A DNA stretch of 64,000 bases from Posidonia oceanica (taxonomy: Eukaryota > Streptophyta > Magnoliopsida > Alismatales > Posidoniaceae), in the NCBI GenBank assembly GCA_037176725.1, contig JAZBRS010000029.1:126885001-126949000 (forward strand). The letters are read 5' to 3'. Positions 9,411-20,537 of the stretch are shown here, one piece after another (position 1 is the stretch's first letter; every line of letters starts with the position of its first letter). The notes under the pieces are model-generated. The model saw only the letters and a list, made by a program, of their open reading frames with translations, did not search any database and was not told where the DNA came from. Position numbers and translations under genes: made by a program.

Positions 9411-12400
9411 TGTGAAGATCTGACGGTCGAATCGGAAGATATCCCAGCTTCAAGGCAGAGGGGCCAGAACAGGGGAGAAAAAAAGGATCTAAGTGTAAAA
9501 AGGGGTTCTAGGGGTGTGCAAAACGGGTCCTCCCATGTAAATGGGAGCTAAGTGTGCTCAAAAGTGTCCTAGGAGACTGAGTGCAATAAAAGAGGGGTGC
9601 AATGTATGCAAAAATGCAAAGGGGGAGGACCTATGTGTAAATAGGAAGAGTGCAGGGGTTTATGTGCAAATTAACCCTAAATGCATGCAAAAGAGTGCAA
9701 ATGTGTGCAAGGGTGCTAATGCAAGGATGCATGGACTAAATGCAAGGTTAATTAGGGCAGGTGCATGCAAAATGCAAGAAAAGGGGGGCCTAAGTGCAAT
9801 TTTAGAAAACTTTAGGGACCTAAACGCAAAAAAACCAGTAAATGGGCACAAATCCCAAAAGAGAACCCGCAGGGGAGCCTCCTGCAACCTTGGAAAAGTT
9901 CGGACAGAAGGAACAAAGCCAAGAAACAATAAAAAAACCATAAAAGGTGGTCCCAGGAACCTATGTGTAAATTCCAAGAAAACCAGGGCCAAATAACAAA
10001 TCCAGGTAGAAAATAGGCATGTACAGTCACAGTGGTGTTTGAAAACTTGGGTGCAACCTAAACAGGCTCTAGGTTTGAAAGCAAGGCCAAGGGAAAACCA
10101 CATGAAAGTAAAACACAATGAGAGGACCTCTGTGCAATAAAACAAAACAGGAGGGGCTTTCTTGCAAAAAGGAAACACACATATTCAAAGCTCAGAGGGG
10201 CCCAAAAGCAAATAAACCAAGATCAGGGGCTCTTTTACAATTTTTAAAGCGAAAAAGGGAATAAGGATGCATGCTGTGTGGACCTAGATGCAATAATCTA
10301 AACCTAAGGTGATATCATGCAATGCAGTATGATAAAAAGGGAAAAAACAAATGAAAATAGACTGTGGAGGACCTAAATGCAAGAGTGAGTAAATGCAAGG
10401 GGTTGGATGCAAAAAGCCAGAAGACCACAGCATGCTAAGGACCAGACAGTAAATAAACAAAGAAGGGATATTTTTTATTAATGTTGCATGCAGTTAGCAT
10501 AGGGATTAAATGAAAAATCAAATAAAAAGGACTAAGTTGCAGATATAGATAGCACAAGGATTAGGCTGCAAAATACCCAAATAAACACATGGTATTTAAC
10601 ATGGCAGTGGACCTAAGTGCAAGAAAATGAAAACTCAAGGGGCACACAGTAATATTAACATGATTTCATTACTAAAATAAATAAACAAACTATACACAAG
10701 TACAGTAAAATAACTAAATGGAGGACCGGTATGTAAATAACAGAAGCTAATGTACTTTATGTTAATGTAAATAAAATAAAAAACGTAAACGTGCGCTACA
10801 GTAACATGTGAGGAAAAAAAAGCAGCGCCGGAGTTCTACGGCACCGGCAACGTCGCCGGGGAAGAAGCAGAGGTCCGGCGACCTCGGGAGAGAAGCATAG
10901 CCAGTAGAAAGCATCGACGAAGGGCCTGGAAGCAAGAGGGGGTTCAAGCGAACCCCCAGAGAAAGCAATCTACCTGTGGTGTCGATCGGAGCGAGCTGAA
11001 GATGCGAGGATGACCGACACTCTGAGACAGAACCGGAGAGAGCTGTTGAAGCAGCCGCGGAGCTGGGCGACAAGTCCAACGCGATCGTGGGATCAAGGCG
11101 GAGCTTTCTGGACGGAGAGGGGATGGTTGCGCTACACCGGGTCCGGAGGTGATTCCAGCACTGGAACTAGTGGGTGTCGAGGGTCGTCTGGGTGTTCCGG
11201 GGCTCTGGAAGCAGTGGAGAGGATGGGGTTCGCTCGAGTGAACACTCAGGATGCTCTCTGGATGCTTGGAATGGAGTGTGGCGGTCTGGAACGGGAAGAA
11301 TTGCATTGGTTTTTGTTTGGGTCGTTTTTGGGTCCAAGTGAATGTCAGGCCACAGAGGGGATGTGAGGGCAATTGGGGGCTATCGGGCGCGAGGTGGGGA
11401 GTGGCTCGAGGTTTGGGAGGCTGGCAGGGGCTTGAGCAATGAAGTCGTTGCTCAAACCAAAGAAACTGGCAAGCTCTGGGTTGTGGCAGTCTCAGCGGGT
11501 GAGAGGTGAAGCCGGACGGTGGTGACGCGGGCTATGGTGATGGCCGTGACCGTTAGGAGGGTGGCTTGAATCGAGGTCGGCCACAGAAGTCGCGAGGGTG
11601 CCAGGAGGAGTTAATGGAGTTTGGACTGTGGTGAAGGGAATGAGCTGTAAGGGTGCTGTGGTGAGCTGGAGGGCTTGGTCCGGTCTAGGGGAAGCGTGGG
11701 TTCGAGGAAGATGGTTTGGGTTTGGTTCAAGAGGTAGAGGAAGTGCTGGTTTGCTGAGAATTGGATTTGGGAGAGAATTGGGTTCTATCTTGGGTGAGCT
11801 GGTTCAGTGGGTGTTGGAGGCCGGTTCTGGGGGTCTTCAGGTGCTGGTGAGGTTGGGTTTTGCAGAGGGGAGAATGTGGGTTGGTCTAGGTTCAGAGGAT
11901 TGGGTTTGGCAGCTGCTGTTGGTTTTTTTTCCAAGTGAGGTTTGGGTGTTGGTTTTGCAGTAGATTTAGGTGCTTGAATGGGGGTTTGGTTTTGCAGAAG
12001 AGATTGGGATTGGGTGAGCTGGGTTTGGCTTTGGAAAGGTTGAGCTTGGGTCCGGTTTTGCCGAAGAGATGGAGGTAGAGAAGGCTGCTGGCATTCGGGT
12101 GTTGATTTTTTGGTTTTTTAGAGGGGGATTGGGCGGGAGAGAAGGAGTGAAAAGAGGAAGAAGAAGGAAGAAATAAGAATGGGGTGGAATGGGCTAGACC
12201 GGGCTCAATAGGAAAAGAAAGAAAAAAAAGAAAGAAAGGAAGAAAAGAAGAAAGGGAAAGGTAAAAGGGAAATAAGAAGAGAATAGAATAAAAATAAAAA
12301 TAAAAATAAAATAGAAGAGGATGGGAAAAGTTTTTTAGGATAGTTGTGTTTTAAGTTAGGACTTTGATTAAGTTTTTTAATGATTGTTTTTTGATTAGTT

Positions 12401-13777
12401 AGTTAGGATTAAAGAGTTTTAGTTTTAATTAGGGTTTTCCTCCCTTCAAATTGTTTTTGATTTTGTTTAATTGTTTGTTAAGTTTTTCAAATTGTTTTTT
12501 AATCATGTTTTTCTTGTTAAATATTTGGGATTTTGATTAGGGTTTTTCAAGGATTGTTTTAGATTAATTAAGGTGGGTTTTAGCTTTTGACTTTAATCTT
12601 TTAGGATTTTGTTTAAGTTTCCTTTTAGATTCAATTTTGATTTTTGCTTGTTAAGTTCTTTTTTAATATATTTTTTGTTGAGTTTTTTCTTGTTAGGTTT
12701 TTTAATCAAGTGTTTTTAGATTTTGGATTGTTTGCTTTCCTTTTTAATTAAGTTTTCAAATTGTTTCCTTTTAGGATTGTTAAGTTAAGTTTTTCTTTCT
12801 TAATTACTTGCCTTAGCATTTTTAATTGTTTCTTTTCTTTTTAGGAATTATTTTTGATTGTTTTTAGTAGGGTTTTTAATTTTGCTTATTTTGATCACAT
12901 TTTGGTTTTTTCCTTGATTTTGTGGCATTTTCTTTTTGTTTGTATTGCATATTTTAGATTGCATTCTTGGTTTTTGGTTTTAGTTGGGTTTGATTAGGTT
13001 TTTGTTTTTAATTGTTTCTTTAATGTTTTTAAATTATTTCTTTTAGGATTTTGATTTGTTTTTCTTTCGTTTTAGAGTTTTAAAGGTTTTTAAGGATTTT
13101 TTAGGGATTTAGTAGAAGAGAGGAAAGGAAAAGAAAAAGGAAGAAGAAAGAGGAGAAATGAAGGAGTGGAGAAGAAAGAGAGGAGTTGAAAGAAAATAAT
13201 TTTTACAAAATCAAGGAAAATGCTAAAAATAAGATAAAAATACAAATAAGATTCAGAAGAGATAGATGCTCAATGTGGGCCCATAGCCAGGCAAGAAGAA
13301 GTGGGAGAAGGGAGTGAAAAGAAGGAGGATAATCAGGAGAGAGAGAGGAGAGAGAAAAGAATAATCTAGGAGAGAGAAAAGGATAATTTGGTGAAATGAA
13401 GGGGTTAAAGGTTTAGGAAAGAGGTGGAATTTGGTGAGTGCGTAGCCTAGGGTCCCTAGTGTTGGACCTAAGGTTTGGGTCTGGATTTGGGAAGGTTTTG
13501 GAAGGGTTTTGAGGTGTAGAAAGAGGGTAGTTTTACCTAAGTTTCCTAGGGTTTTGGGAGTGGTTTGGGTTTGAATATTTGGGGGTTCTTTGGTAGGGTT
13601 TAAGGAGGGTTTGGGTTTGGTTTGACGGTTTGGTTTTAGGGAATGATAATGGTTTTGGAATGGGAGAAGATTTAGGGTTGAAGGAGGGTGAGCTACCAGA
13701 CTTCAGAACCAGTTCCAGAGTGCTCCTAGAGTGCTCCCAGAGTGCTAAGACCCCTTGGTTAAAATGGGGTGTCTACA
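9411..13777 (-). mobile_element. Element J: 3'-truncated Tat/Ogre-type solo LTR in element B, minus strand
   Basis: In sense orientation it starts TGTAGACACCCCATTTTAAC at 13777 and parallels LTR I (55274-60756) along most of its length: the GAGGTGTAGAAAG segment (13510), AG-rich blocks, T-rich runs, a GC-rich island (10820-11960), a stretch of GGACCTAARTGCAA-type words (9480-10750) and the shared segment AGCTTCAAGGCAGAGGGGCC (9449). Homology stops near 9411-9416, where LTR I continues for another 1.7 kb to its TACTACA end. There is no PBS, PPT or coding region. Flanks are TTGGT and GATAT, so no target duplication is visible, consistent with a deletion. ORFs in its GC island are not credible genes. 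Confidence 0.75.
10820..11960 (-). other. GC-rich island of LTR J with candidate splice donor
   Basis: A block much richer in G and C than its surroundings lies inside LTR J. In sense orientation the island includes CCACAG|GTAGATTGC, with a GT donor at 10972-10973 (minus). Similar donors follow GC islands in LTR E (31178) and LTR I (58629). The block is probably transcribed leader sequence of the LTR rather than a protein gene, because no frame is conserved between J and I by eye. Confidence 0.4.
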
Positions 13778-14011
13778 GATATGTGTACTGGAGCTTTTCA
13801 GAATATAACCACTGATGTCTTTATGATTGCCCCTAGTGTACTCATTTCCCTTTGCAGGATCCGGTGGCTTGAGAGGAGGATCAACTCTTGCTGAGGCTGC
13901 TTGAAGGTCTTTATAGAGTAAACACAGTGTGGTGTCAGCTCCATACCAGTCGGCGTCAGCATATTCATCATAGATGGGCGACTGGTCTTCTTCAATTAGG
14001 TCCTAAAACAT

Positions 14012-14743
14012 CTAAGAGTCCACTGCCTCCTCGTCGTGCCAGTGATCGATCCATCCACCCATCAGCCATCCGTTGTGTGATGATGGACTTGACTTTGGTG
14101 GAGCGGGTTTGCGTTCTGCCCCTGGAACCTTCCTGTGATCAGCCTTGACAATGATTACTTCCCCTTGATGTTTGAATTTGAGTGATTGGTGCACTGGGAA
14201 TGGCACAACACCAATCTCGGCTAGCCAGGAGAAGATCAATGGTTCAGCCAGGTCTTCCTCCATCTCTACGACTAGTGTAGTGCTAGTGTAGGGGCCGATG
14301 GTAACATCCATCTGAACAGTCCCAATCGCTTGCGTTTTACTTTTATCATAAGCCGTGCAGGCGAAACGACATTTGGTGATCTTGTTTTCTTTTATGCCGA
14401 GGAAATTGAGAGTGGACAGGGAACACAAACTCTTTCTAGCACCAGTATTAATAAGTACTCTAGAGAGAGAGTAGTTATCAATGACTACAGTAATGATTAA
14501 TGGGCGTGAGCGCTCTTCTGGTGCGGGCAGCTGCATATTCTGGAAGATGATGCTTGTTTCTTCGAAGCTCGTGATTATCTTCCCTGCCAGTTCAAATGGA
14601 TCCACATGATCTGATCCATGTTGCCATTCCATGGGATCATCGATTCCCTCATCATCATCCTGAGTCTCCCATCCTGATGGGTCTTCCTCAGCTTCATCGA
14701 GGTCCTCTTCTGACCACGTTTCTGGTTCAGGTACTGTTGGCAT
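14012..14743 (-). pseudogene. Retropepsin-like protease of element B, catalytic Asp lost
   Basis: A 243-residue frame. It begins with an acidic stretch (residues 12-50, many Asp and Glu) followed by a retroviral-type aspartic protease fold: an ITVVIDNYSLSRVL strand (84-97), the active-site position NTG (99-101, plus-strand codon at 14447-14449), a LGIKE segment, then a VEMEEDLAEPLIFSWLAEIG region close to the usual second half of the domain. Families of this type have Asp-Thr/Ser/Gly-Gly. Here the codon is AAT, one G-to-A change from GAT, so the enzyme should be inactive. It lies downstream of gag on the minus strand. The tail DEEAVDS is shared with element A, which has lost the protease itself. 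Calls of the fold are from pattern only. Confidence 0.75.
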
Positions 14744-14800
14744 ATCTGGTTCTTCCTTATCTTCGATTGGTGGCTTTAGGTCAGGTTCTACTTGTATATG

Positions 14801-16893
14801 CTAGATAGTTACCTGCTTAGATCGAGTAGCTGATAAGATGACCTTTGCCTCTGCATGAGTCACTGGATGGTTGAACAAGGTATCTTGATGTATCTGCATC
14901 ACTTGCTGATCCCCTTGAGTTGCCCTCAGCCTTTCTTTAAGCACAGACCACATAATTTTATCCTTGTCATTAAGATTGTGTATTTTATCTTTGACAGTAA
15001 AGCATTCTTCAAGGGTATGCCCATTGTTCTGGTGGTAAGGGCAGTGCTTAGACATGTTAGCGTTTGGAGGACTTGGCTTGGGCTCGGGGAGCTGCATATC
15101 TCCACTTTGATCTAGCATCCTGAAGGTATCGGGGATTGATTCAGGAAGCGGAGGATAATTTTGTCTCTGAGGGCCTTTGTAGTTTCGTGGTGGAGGGATG
15201 TTGTTGTAGCTCCTCTGCCCCTATTGTGCACACATCAGGTATGGAGGCTGTTGCTGTTGTCACGATAAGCATTGGTCCTCTTGGTCTGGTTGATTCTGAA
15301 CTAGCTGCCCTTGGTACTGATATGGTTGGCTCTGATACTGCTCTGGCTGGCTCTAATACTGGACCGGGACTAGGTACACAGGCTGGTATTGGGGGTTTCT
15401 TTGCCCCTTCTGCCTCCGCTGAGTTGAGACCTGTGCCATGTCACCAGTGGTCTCCTCAAGTGTATTGCCGAAAGTCTTCTTCTTGCCCCTTCCCTCAGGC
15501 TCTAGAAATGGTAGGTCCTCTTTGTGACGGAGGACTCTTGCAGCATGCTTGTACAGTTGAGGGTATGTTTGGAGGTCACTAATCAGTAGCCCCATTTTGA
15601 GTGCTCTTGTAGTATTACGGGCAATGACCTCAACTGCTTGGCTCTCAGGAATGTAGCATTTGGACCTTGCAGCCATGTTCGTCCATTTGCTTGCAAAAGT
15701 GGCAAACTCCTCATCAGGTTTCATCTTTTAGGCGAGGTCGCTTATTGTGGGCTCATACTAGATGCGATGGCCGTATTGGAGTAGAAAATTTTCCTGGACC
15801 ATCTTGAAGTTACTGAGATCATATGCTGTGAGTGTGTTGAACCATCTCAGTGCTTCTCCCTCCATGCTCTTGAAGAAGAGGTAGATAGTAAGCCCATTGT
15901 CATAATGATAGGACAGAGCATCCATAGCGAAGGTGGCTAGATGGCCTCTTGGATCCTCTGTTCCATTGTATTTCCTCATTTTTGGCATTTTAAATCCGAG
16001 TGGAAGAGTGAAATGTGGAAATTTGGATGTGTCAAACCCAACCAAGGCTTTAGATGTAACCCCTGCCTCTGCAAGTGCCTCTGAGATCATTCTCTTAACG
16101 TCCAGTCTCGGTACGGCCTGTTGCCCCTTGCTTAGGTGCCTGTGTGTTTGATGGAATGGTGGTGATAGAGGGTTATATGGTGGAGAGAAGGGTAGGGATT
16201 GAGGTGGAGTGTGGTAGTACTATGTGTTTGAGAATGGTTGTGGTGATTGGGATGCCCCTTGATATTGAGGGAGGTAGTTGGCTGTGGATGGCATGGTTTG
16301 ATGTATGGAAGGGTAAGTTGGCATTGCGTGGTACTGTGCGAATGGACTTTGGGTAGGGAAGTTTATAGTGGGCTTTGGTGGTATGGTGTATGTGTGAGTG
16401 GGCATGGTTAACGGGTTTTGGTGAGGGTTTAGGAAAGAAGGTTGGTGGATGAATGGAATTTGTGGGCTCCTAAACGAGGGGTGGTGCCGTACTAGGAGTT
16501 GGTAGATGTCATTAGTCGCTTCCTTAGACAGATAGGAAGTAGTCGATGTAGCTGGCACTACATGGGAGGTTACCTCGGGAAGCGTGCGTCCAAACGGGGT
16601 ACTCCATGTTGGGAGTGGCTTATTTCCTCCTCTTCTTCAAATGACAGGCCCATGGTGCTATTCAGAGCAGACACTACAGGAGTATGGTCCCCGAGAGAAT
16701 AATTGTATGGTATTGATGTATGGGGGAATACTCGGCGAGCTCTTTCTTGCGTGAAGTTATATGGCTCTTCTGTGTGTGACATTGGAGTACTGAAGAGGAA
16801 CTCGTGTTGGCTCACAGTATTGCTCGTTTGTGCTGTAGAGGTTGAGGCAAGTGTCATATTGATGTGCTCTTGATCTTGTCGATAGGCCTTCAT
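14801..16893 (-). pseudogene. Gag polyprotein of element B, interrupted by stops
   Basis: Reading right to left: an N-terminal part (16893-16220) rich in Ser, Thr and Pro; the retrotransposon gag core (16090-15758) with FPHFTLPLGFKMPKMRKYNG, then LTIYLFFKSMEGEALRWFN; its continuation (15724-15353) with PDEEFATFASKW and a YIPESQAVEVIARNTTRALK helix region; and a CCHC-like knuckle CPYHQNNGHTLEEC (15118-14801 frame). The parts are separated by stop codons and at least one frame change. A TAG just after the tyrosine-histidine-arginine-isoleucine end of the core (near 15756) is at the same place as a TAG in element A. The product would have built virus-like particles. No pol follows. Confidence 0.82.
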
Positions 16894-18273
16894 TGTGAAA
16901 TAGTTACAAGAGTTTGGAAAATGAAATTACAGAGTCTATTAACACTACTTAATACAGACTTGATTTAACGAAATAAAAGGAAAGTAAATGTCTGCTCAGC
17001 AACTGTTCTGACATCTTTGTGACCTATCACTGATTCTGGCCAAATCCCTGCAAACAAGTCACGCCGGTGTGATTTCCCTATAGTCGCCTATCAGGCAGGC
17101 AACGAAACATGGCACCGGTTGAAATAGCGGCGGAGCGAGGTGCCTCTTGGACAGGCGGCTAAGACTCTGTCCTTTTGGCAATCGAGATCTGCCCTGGACA
17201 GATCGCGCAACAAGCAGGAAATAAAACAACACAGGTCTCAAACAATGCGAAATTTTTTAATTGTTCAAGTGGTTAATTAGTTGCTTGATTAAACCTACGT
17301 GCTCTCGATAAATGGGTTCCTAGGCTGGGTGAGGACAACTTTGGGTGATCTATGTGTCACTCAATAGGATTTTTGACACTTTGGTACCACTCCTTGACCT
17401 TCATTAGGGTCCACCAAGAGGGCCTATGCGGCGGGTTTGTCTCTCTAAAGAGGGGCCTGCAATCCAGAATTCTGTCCTTAGGGTCATTTCCTAGCAAACC
17501 ACAAAGCAGTAAATAAATACAAAATATCAGAGTATCAATTATCTACCAAGAATTATTATTGACCCAGAGAGAAGGGAGTCAATAATAAATTCTTAGGACA
17601 TCTTGAGTTCTCAATCTAACTATAACAATCAAACCGAGTATGGGTGAGTGACTTGCACTGGCCCGGTCCACTTGATTTGATATGTTTTAGTTAGAGCAAG
17701 ATTCCCTCAAGGAACTTTAACTCTAATATCAGGAAAATAGTTTCTACCCTAGTGGTGGACGCAAACAAGCCTAGAATCCGTGAAAAAACTAAAAGTACGG
17801 TGAGCAGGATTTTTTTTGCTTGATTTTTTATGCAATTGCAGACCTAAAAACAACACAAACTACGAAAAAAACTACTGATCTGCACTGTAAAATAGTACCC
17901 AGAACCAGTCGCCTCTATTAGTGGCACCTCTATCAGTCGCCGTAGTGTAGTGTGATGAGACAAGGCGCCTCTCAGATAGGCAGTTGTGAACGGGAGTTTC
18001 TTGACCTCAGTAAAACCAACCCAGTCGTTGAAGCTATGGACGCCAAAGTGAGTCGTTGCCTCAAAGTGCTAACGATACCCAGCGCCCTAAGTGGAAAAAG
18101 ACTAGATGCAAGGTTTTACTAACGTCAGAAATAAAAAACCCGATAAAAAGGTTTGGGTGTCGCGAAAACCTATACACACGATCCCCCAAACCGAAAACTA
18201 CACCTAGATCTAAAACAATAAAGAAAGGAAGGAAAAGATATGCTCATGTAGCATGTAGGGTTGGCTCAAGCTC
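16894..18273 (-). other. 5' leader of element B between PBS and gag
   Basis: Untranslated leader, parallel to 20538-21836 of element A in reverse (shared CGACT and GTCGCC words, TTTATTTC stretches and the AAGAGTGGTACC-like region near 17380). I see no conserved ORF. The frames at 17059 and 18056 are not shared with A. Confidence 0.7.
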
Positions 18274-18291
18274 GTCCCACCGTGATCGCCA
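18274..18291 (-). other. Primer-binding site of element B
   Basis: Sense strand TGGCGATCACGGTGGGAC begins 5 bp after the LTR end and starts with TGG, the complement of a tRNA CCA end. The identical word follows the 5' LTR of A at 20520-20537. It would pair with a tRNA ending GTCCCACCGTGATCGCCA; tRNA-Arg, the primer reported for Ogre elements, is my best guess. Confidence 0.75.
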
Positions 18292-18296
18292 GTTTC

Positions 18297-19059
18297 TGTG
18301 GATGTGGATTTGGGGGTGTAGATGAAGATGACAGCGCTTCCACGACATCGTCAACTTGTTATGATCGCCACTTGTCGATTCGCTTGAAGCTGGCTAACAA
18401 GATGCCTAGGGGAGATGTGGATGATGTGGGTTGTCGGCTCACTGGATCAACGGCAGGAATGTCGTCCAGCGGCGTCCTCGTGCTGCATGAGATATTCCTT
18501 TCCTTCAAAACAAATAAGAGTAAATCTAAGCAAGTTTGGGTGTAGTAAGCAGATCAGATGAATAAGAAATAAAATAAACAAACGAATCTAATACTAACCG
18601 AGGGTGGTTCCCCGCATGCATATGCTATGGGTCCTAATTAAGGAATGCAAATGAAATAAAATAGATTGGAAGAAATACTCCCTTCACCCTCGTGCTCTAT
18701 GGCGTGGAGTGAGGAAGTGGAGGCACGGACGGAGCTCTGGCTAGGCTCAGGATCTAGGCTTGATGATCTCTGGGATTTAGGATTGATAATCTCTAGATTT
18801 GGGCAGAGTGGGGACTAAGGATCTCACATAATCTCTCTCTCACTCTCTCTAGATCTATGGATCTCACAACAGTAGGAAGTCTCTCCCTGACTCTCAGAAG
18901 ATGACTCTGACTTTTAGATTTGCCTCCCTCTCAGAAGATCACTCTCACTCTTTGATTTCCCTCCCCTTGAGCACTAGCTCTCGAAGCCTACTTATAGATG
19001 TGTGGGGGCATGAGTGGATTAGATCTTGGATGTTTCTAGAAAAATTAGATATTTATAGC
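18297..19059 (-). repeat. 5' LTR of element B, first part (U5 and R side)
   Basis: Matches 4886-5648 of the other LTR. It is broken at 19059 by element A, whose target duplication ATAGC occupies 19055-19059 and 28422-28426. It contains the R/U5 side, including the mutated TATA box (18989-18996). Confidence 0.93.
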
Positions 19060-19479
19060 TATAGATATCCCATTTTCGCATTTCCCAGAGTTCATAGAGG
19101 ATAGGAACTTCTGAGGCACCTAGATCACACAAATAAGGCTTAATAACATATTTCCCGGAGTTTTCATGATTTGCTTAAAAACAATGCTTGATTTTACATG
19201 ACTTAAGGTTGTTGGCTATGGCAGAGCTGACGCACTCAGACTCATGGCAAGTCTGAGTACCTAGAGCACACTTTATTCCACTCAAATCCGTGGTAGATTT
19301 GAGTTAAAGAAGATATTTTTATGATTTCATGAACTATCTAAAGTTTCCCGGCCTTTTATCATGGTTTCTCTAGATAGAACCTAAGAGCTAGAATTAGAAA
19401 TGATCTGAGCTTGCTAGTTGCTAGCAGTGGAGGCGACATGGATAGGCACCCTTTCAACAGATGACTAACAAAGGCGTCA

Positions 19480-19705
19480 TCACAGCAGGCGACTAACTAT
19501 CGTGGGCTCCATTAACCGCCTCTGGCAGTTGTTTTTGACGGTTATTTCCCACGATCCCCTCAACAGCTAGACGCCAACCTAATTGGCGACTAACGGTCGT
19601 GGAACTGCAACGGTTATTTCCCACGATCCCCTCAACTGCCAAGCGTCAACAAAGCCTGCGACTAACACTAGACGCCAACATAAACGGCGACTAACGATCA
19701 TGGCC
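19480..19705 (+). promoter_or_regulatory. U3 repeat module of A (GGCGACTAAC and ACGGTTATTTCCCACGATCC)
   Basis: GGCGACTAAC or close variants occur at about 19488, 19585, 19667 and 19685, each followed by a TCGTGG/ATCATGG word in three cases. ACGGTTATTTCCCACGATCC occurs twice, 72 bp apart (19538 and 19610). The AACGG core resembles MYB and M-phase MSA sites. The module is repeated in the 3' LTR at 27380-27605. It is a probable enhancer; function is inferred. Confidence 0.5.
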
Positions 19706-19848
19706 TCTATCAACCGAATTTCTACAGCTTTCCCCACGTTTGCTTGAGCGGTTGTTGGTCTTAGGCACCTACCCATGCAGTGACTGACAATAACTGCCAC
19801 TTTTCTTCTAGAAACTTCTATGTGTCAACCACCCACACCCCTGGAGTC

Positions 19849-19856
19849 TATAAATA
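19849..19856 (+). promoter_or_regulatory. TATA box of the 5' LTR of A
   Basis: TATAAATA within GGAGTCTATAAATAGACC, followed about 30 bp later by the presumed start of R. The same word is at 27745-27752 in the 3' LTR. Confidence 0.75.
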
Positions 19857-20519
19857 GACCCCGTGGGTCAGTGTTTGAACCCCTGGCCAAGTGTGAGAAA
19901 AACACTCCCTGTTAGTTCAAGAGAGAGAAATTCCCTTTAGATCTTTAGGATTTTGAGTTTCCACATTCAGAGAGGTAGAGTTTTCAATCCAGAAACTCTA
20001 CCCCCCATCTTCAAAAGAAGAATCCTAGCTTCCACTTTCAATCCAGAAACCCTAGGTCCCAAAGATCTTGAGCCAAGCCGGAGCTCCGACCGTGCCTCCA
20101 CTTCTACTCCACTGCATACAGCACAAGGGTGAAGGGAGTATCTTCTTCCAATCTTTTTCATTTCATATTGCATTCCTTAAAATAGGACCCATAGCATATG
20201 CATGTGGGGAACAACCCCCGGTTAGTATTAGATTTATTTGTTTCTAGTATTCTCTGTTCTTCTTTGTTATCATTTACTACACACCAACTTATCTAGATCT
20301 CTTGTTTTGTTTATTTGTTTTGAAGGAAAGGAAACGCTCACGTAACACGAGGAAGCCACTGGACGACATCCTGCCGTCGATCTAGTAAGTTGAGTACCCA
20401 CATCATCTACATCTCCCCAGGCGCCTTATCTGCCCATTGATAAGTGGCGATCACATCCCCCAAATGGAAGTGCTGGCACCTTCATTCAAACACCTCCCCC
20501 AAATCCACATCCACAGATC

Positions 20520-20537
20520 TGGCGATCACGGTGGGAC
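20520..20537 (+). other. Primer-binding site of element A
   Basis: TGGCGATCACGGTGGGAC, 4 bp after the LTR end. Identical to the site in B. It differs from the PBS of the autonomous element C (TGGCGACTCTACTAGGGA), sharing only its first six bases. Confidence 0.78.

Larger units (their letters stand above)
19060..20515 (+). repeat. 5' LTR of element A
   Basis: Starts TATAGATATCCC (the 3' LTR has TGTAGATATCCC, so the terminal TG is mutated to TA here) and ends AATCCACATCCACA. U3 holds the repeated GGCGACTAAC module, TATAAATA lies at 19849-19856, and the last 385 bp are close to the reverse complement of 18297-18680 of element B. Confidence 0.95.

Noticed and set aside
9541..10178. 151- and 172-residue ORFs on opposite strands
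   Set aside because: Both read the same ATGCAA-rich LTR J segment; composition-driven, no motif.
10762..11963. ORFs of 105-142 residues in a GC-rich block
   Set aside because: Located inside LTR J, G-rich composition, not conserved with LTR I.
9411..13777. J as an intact LTR with target duplication
   Set aside because: Flanks TTGGT and GATAT do not match and the last 1.7 kb seen in LTR I are missing.
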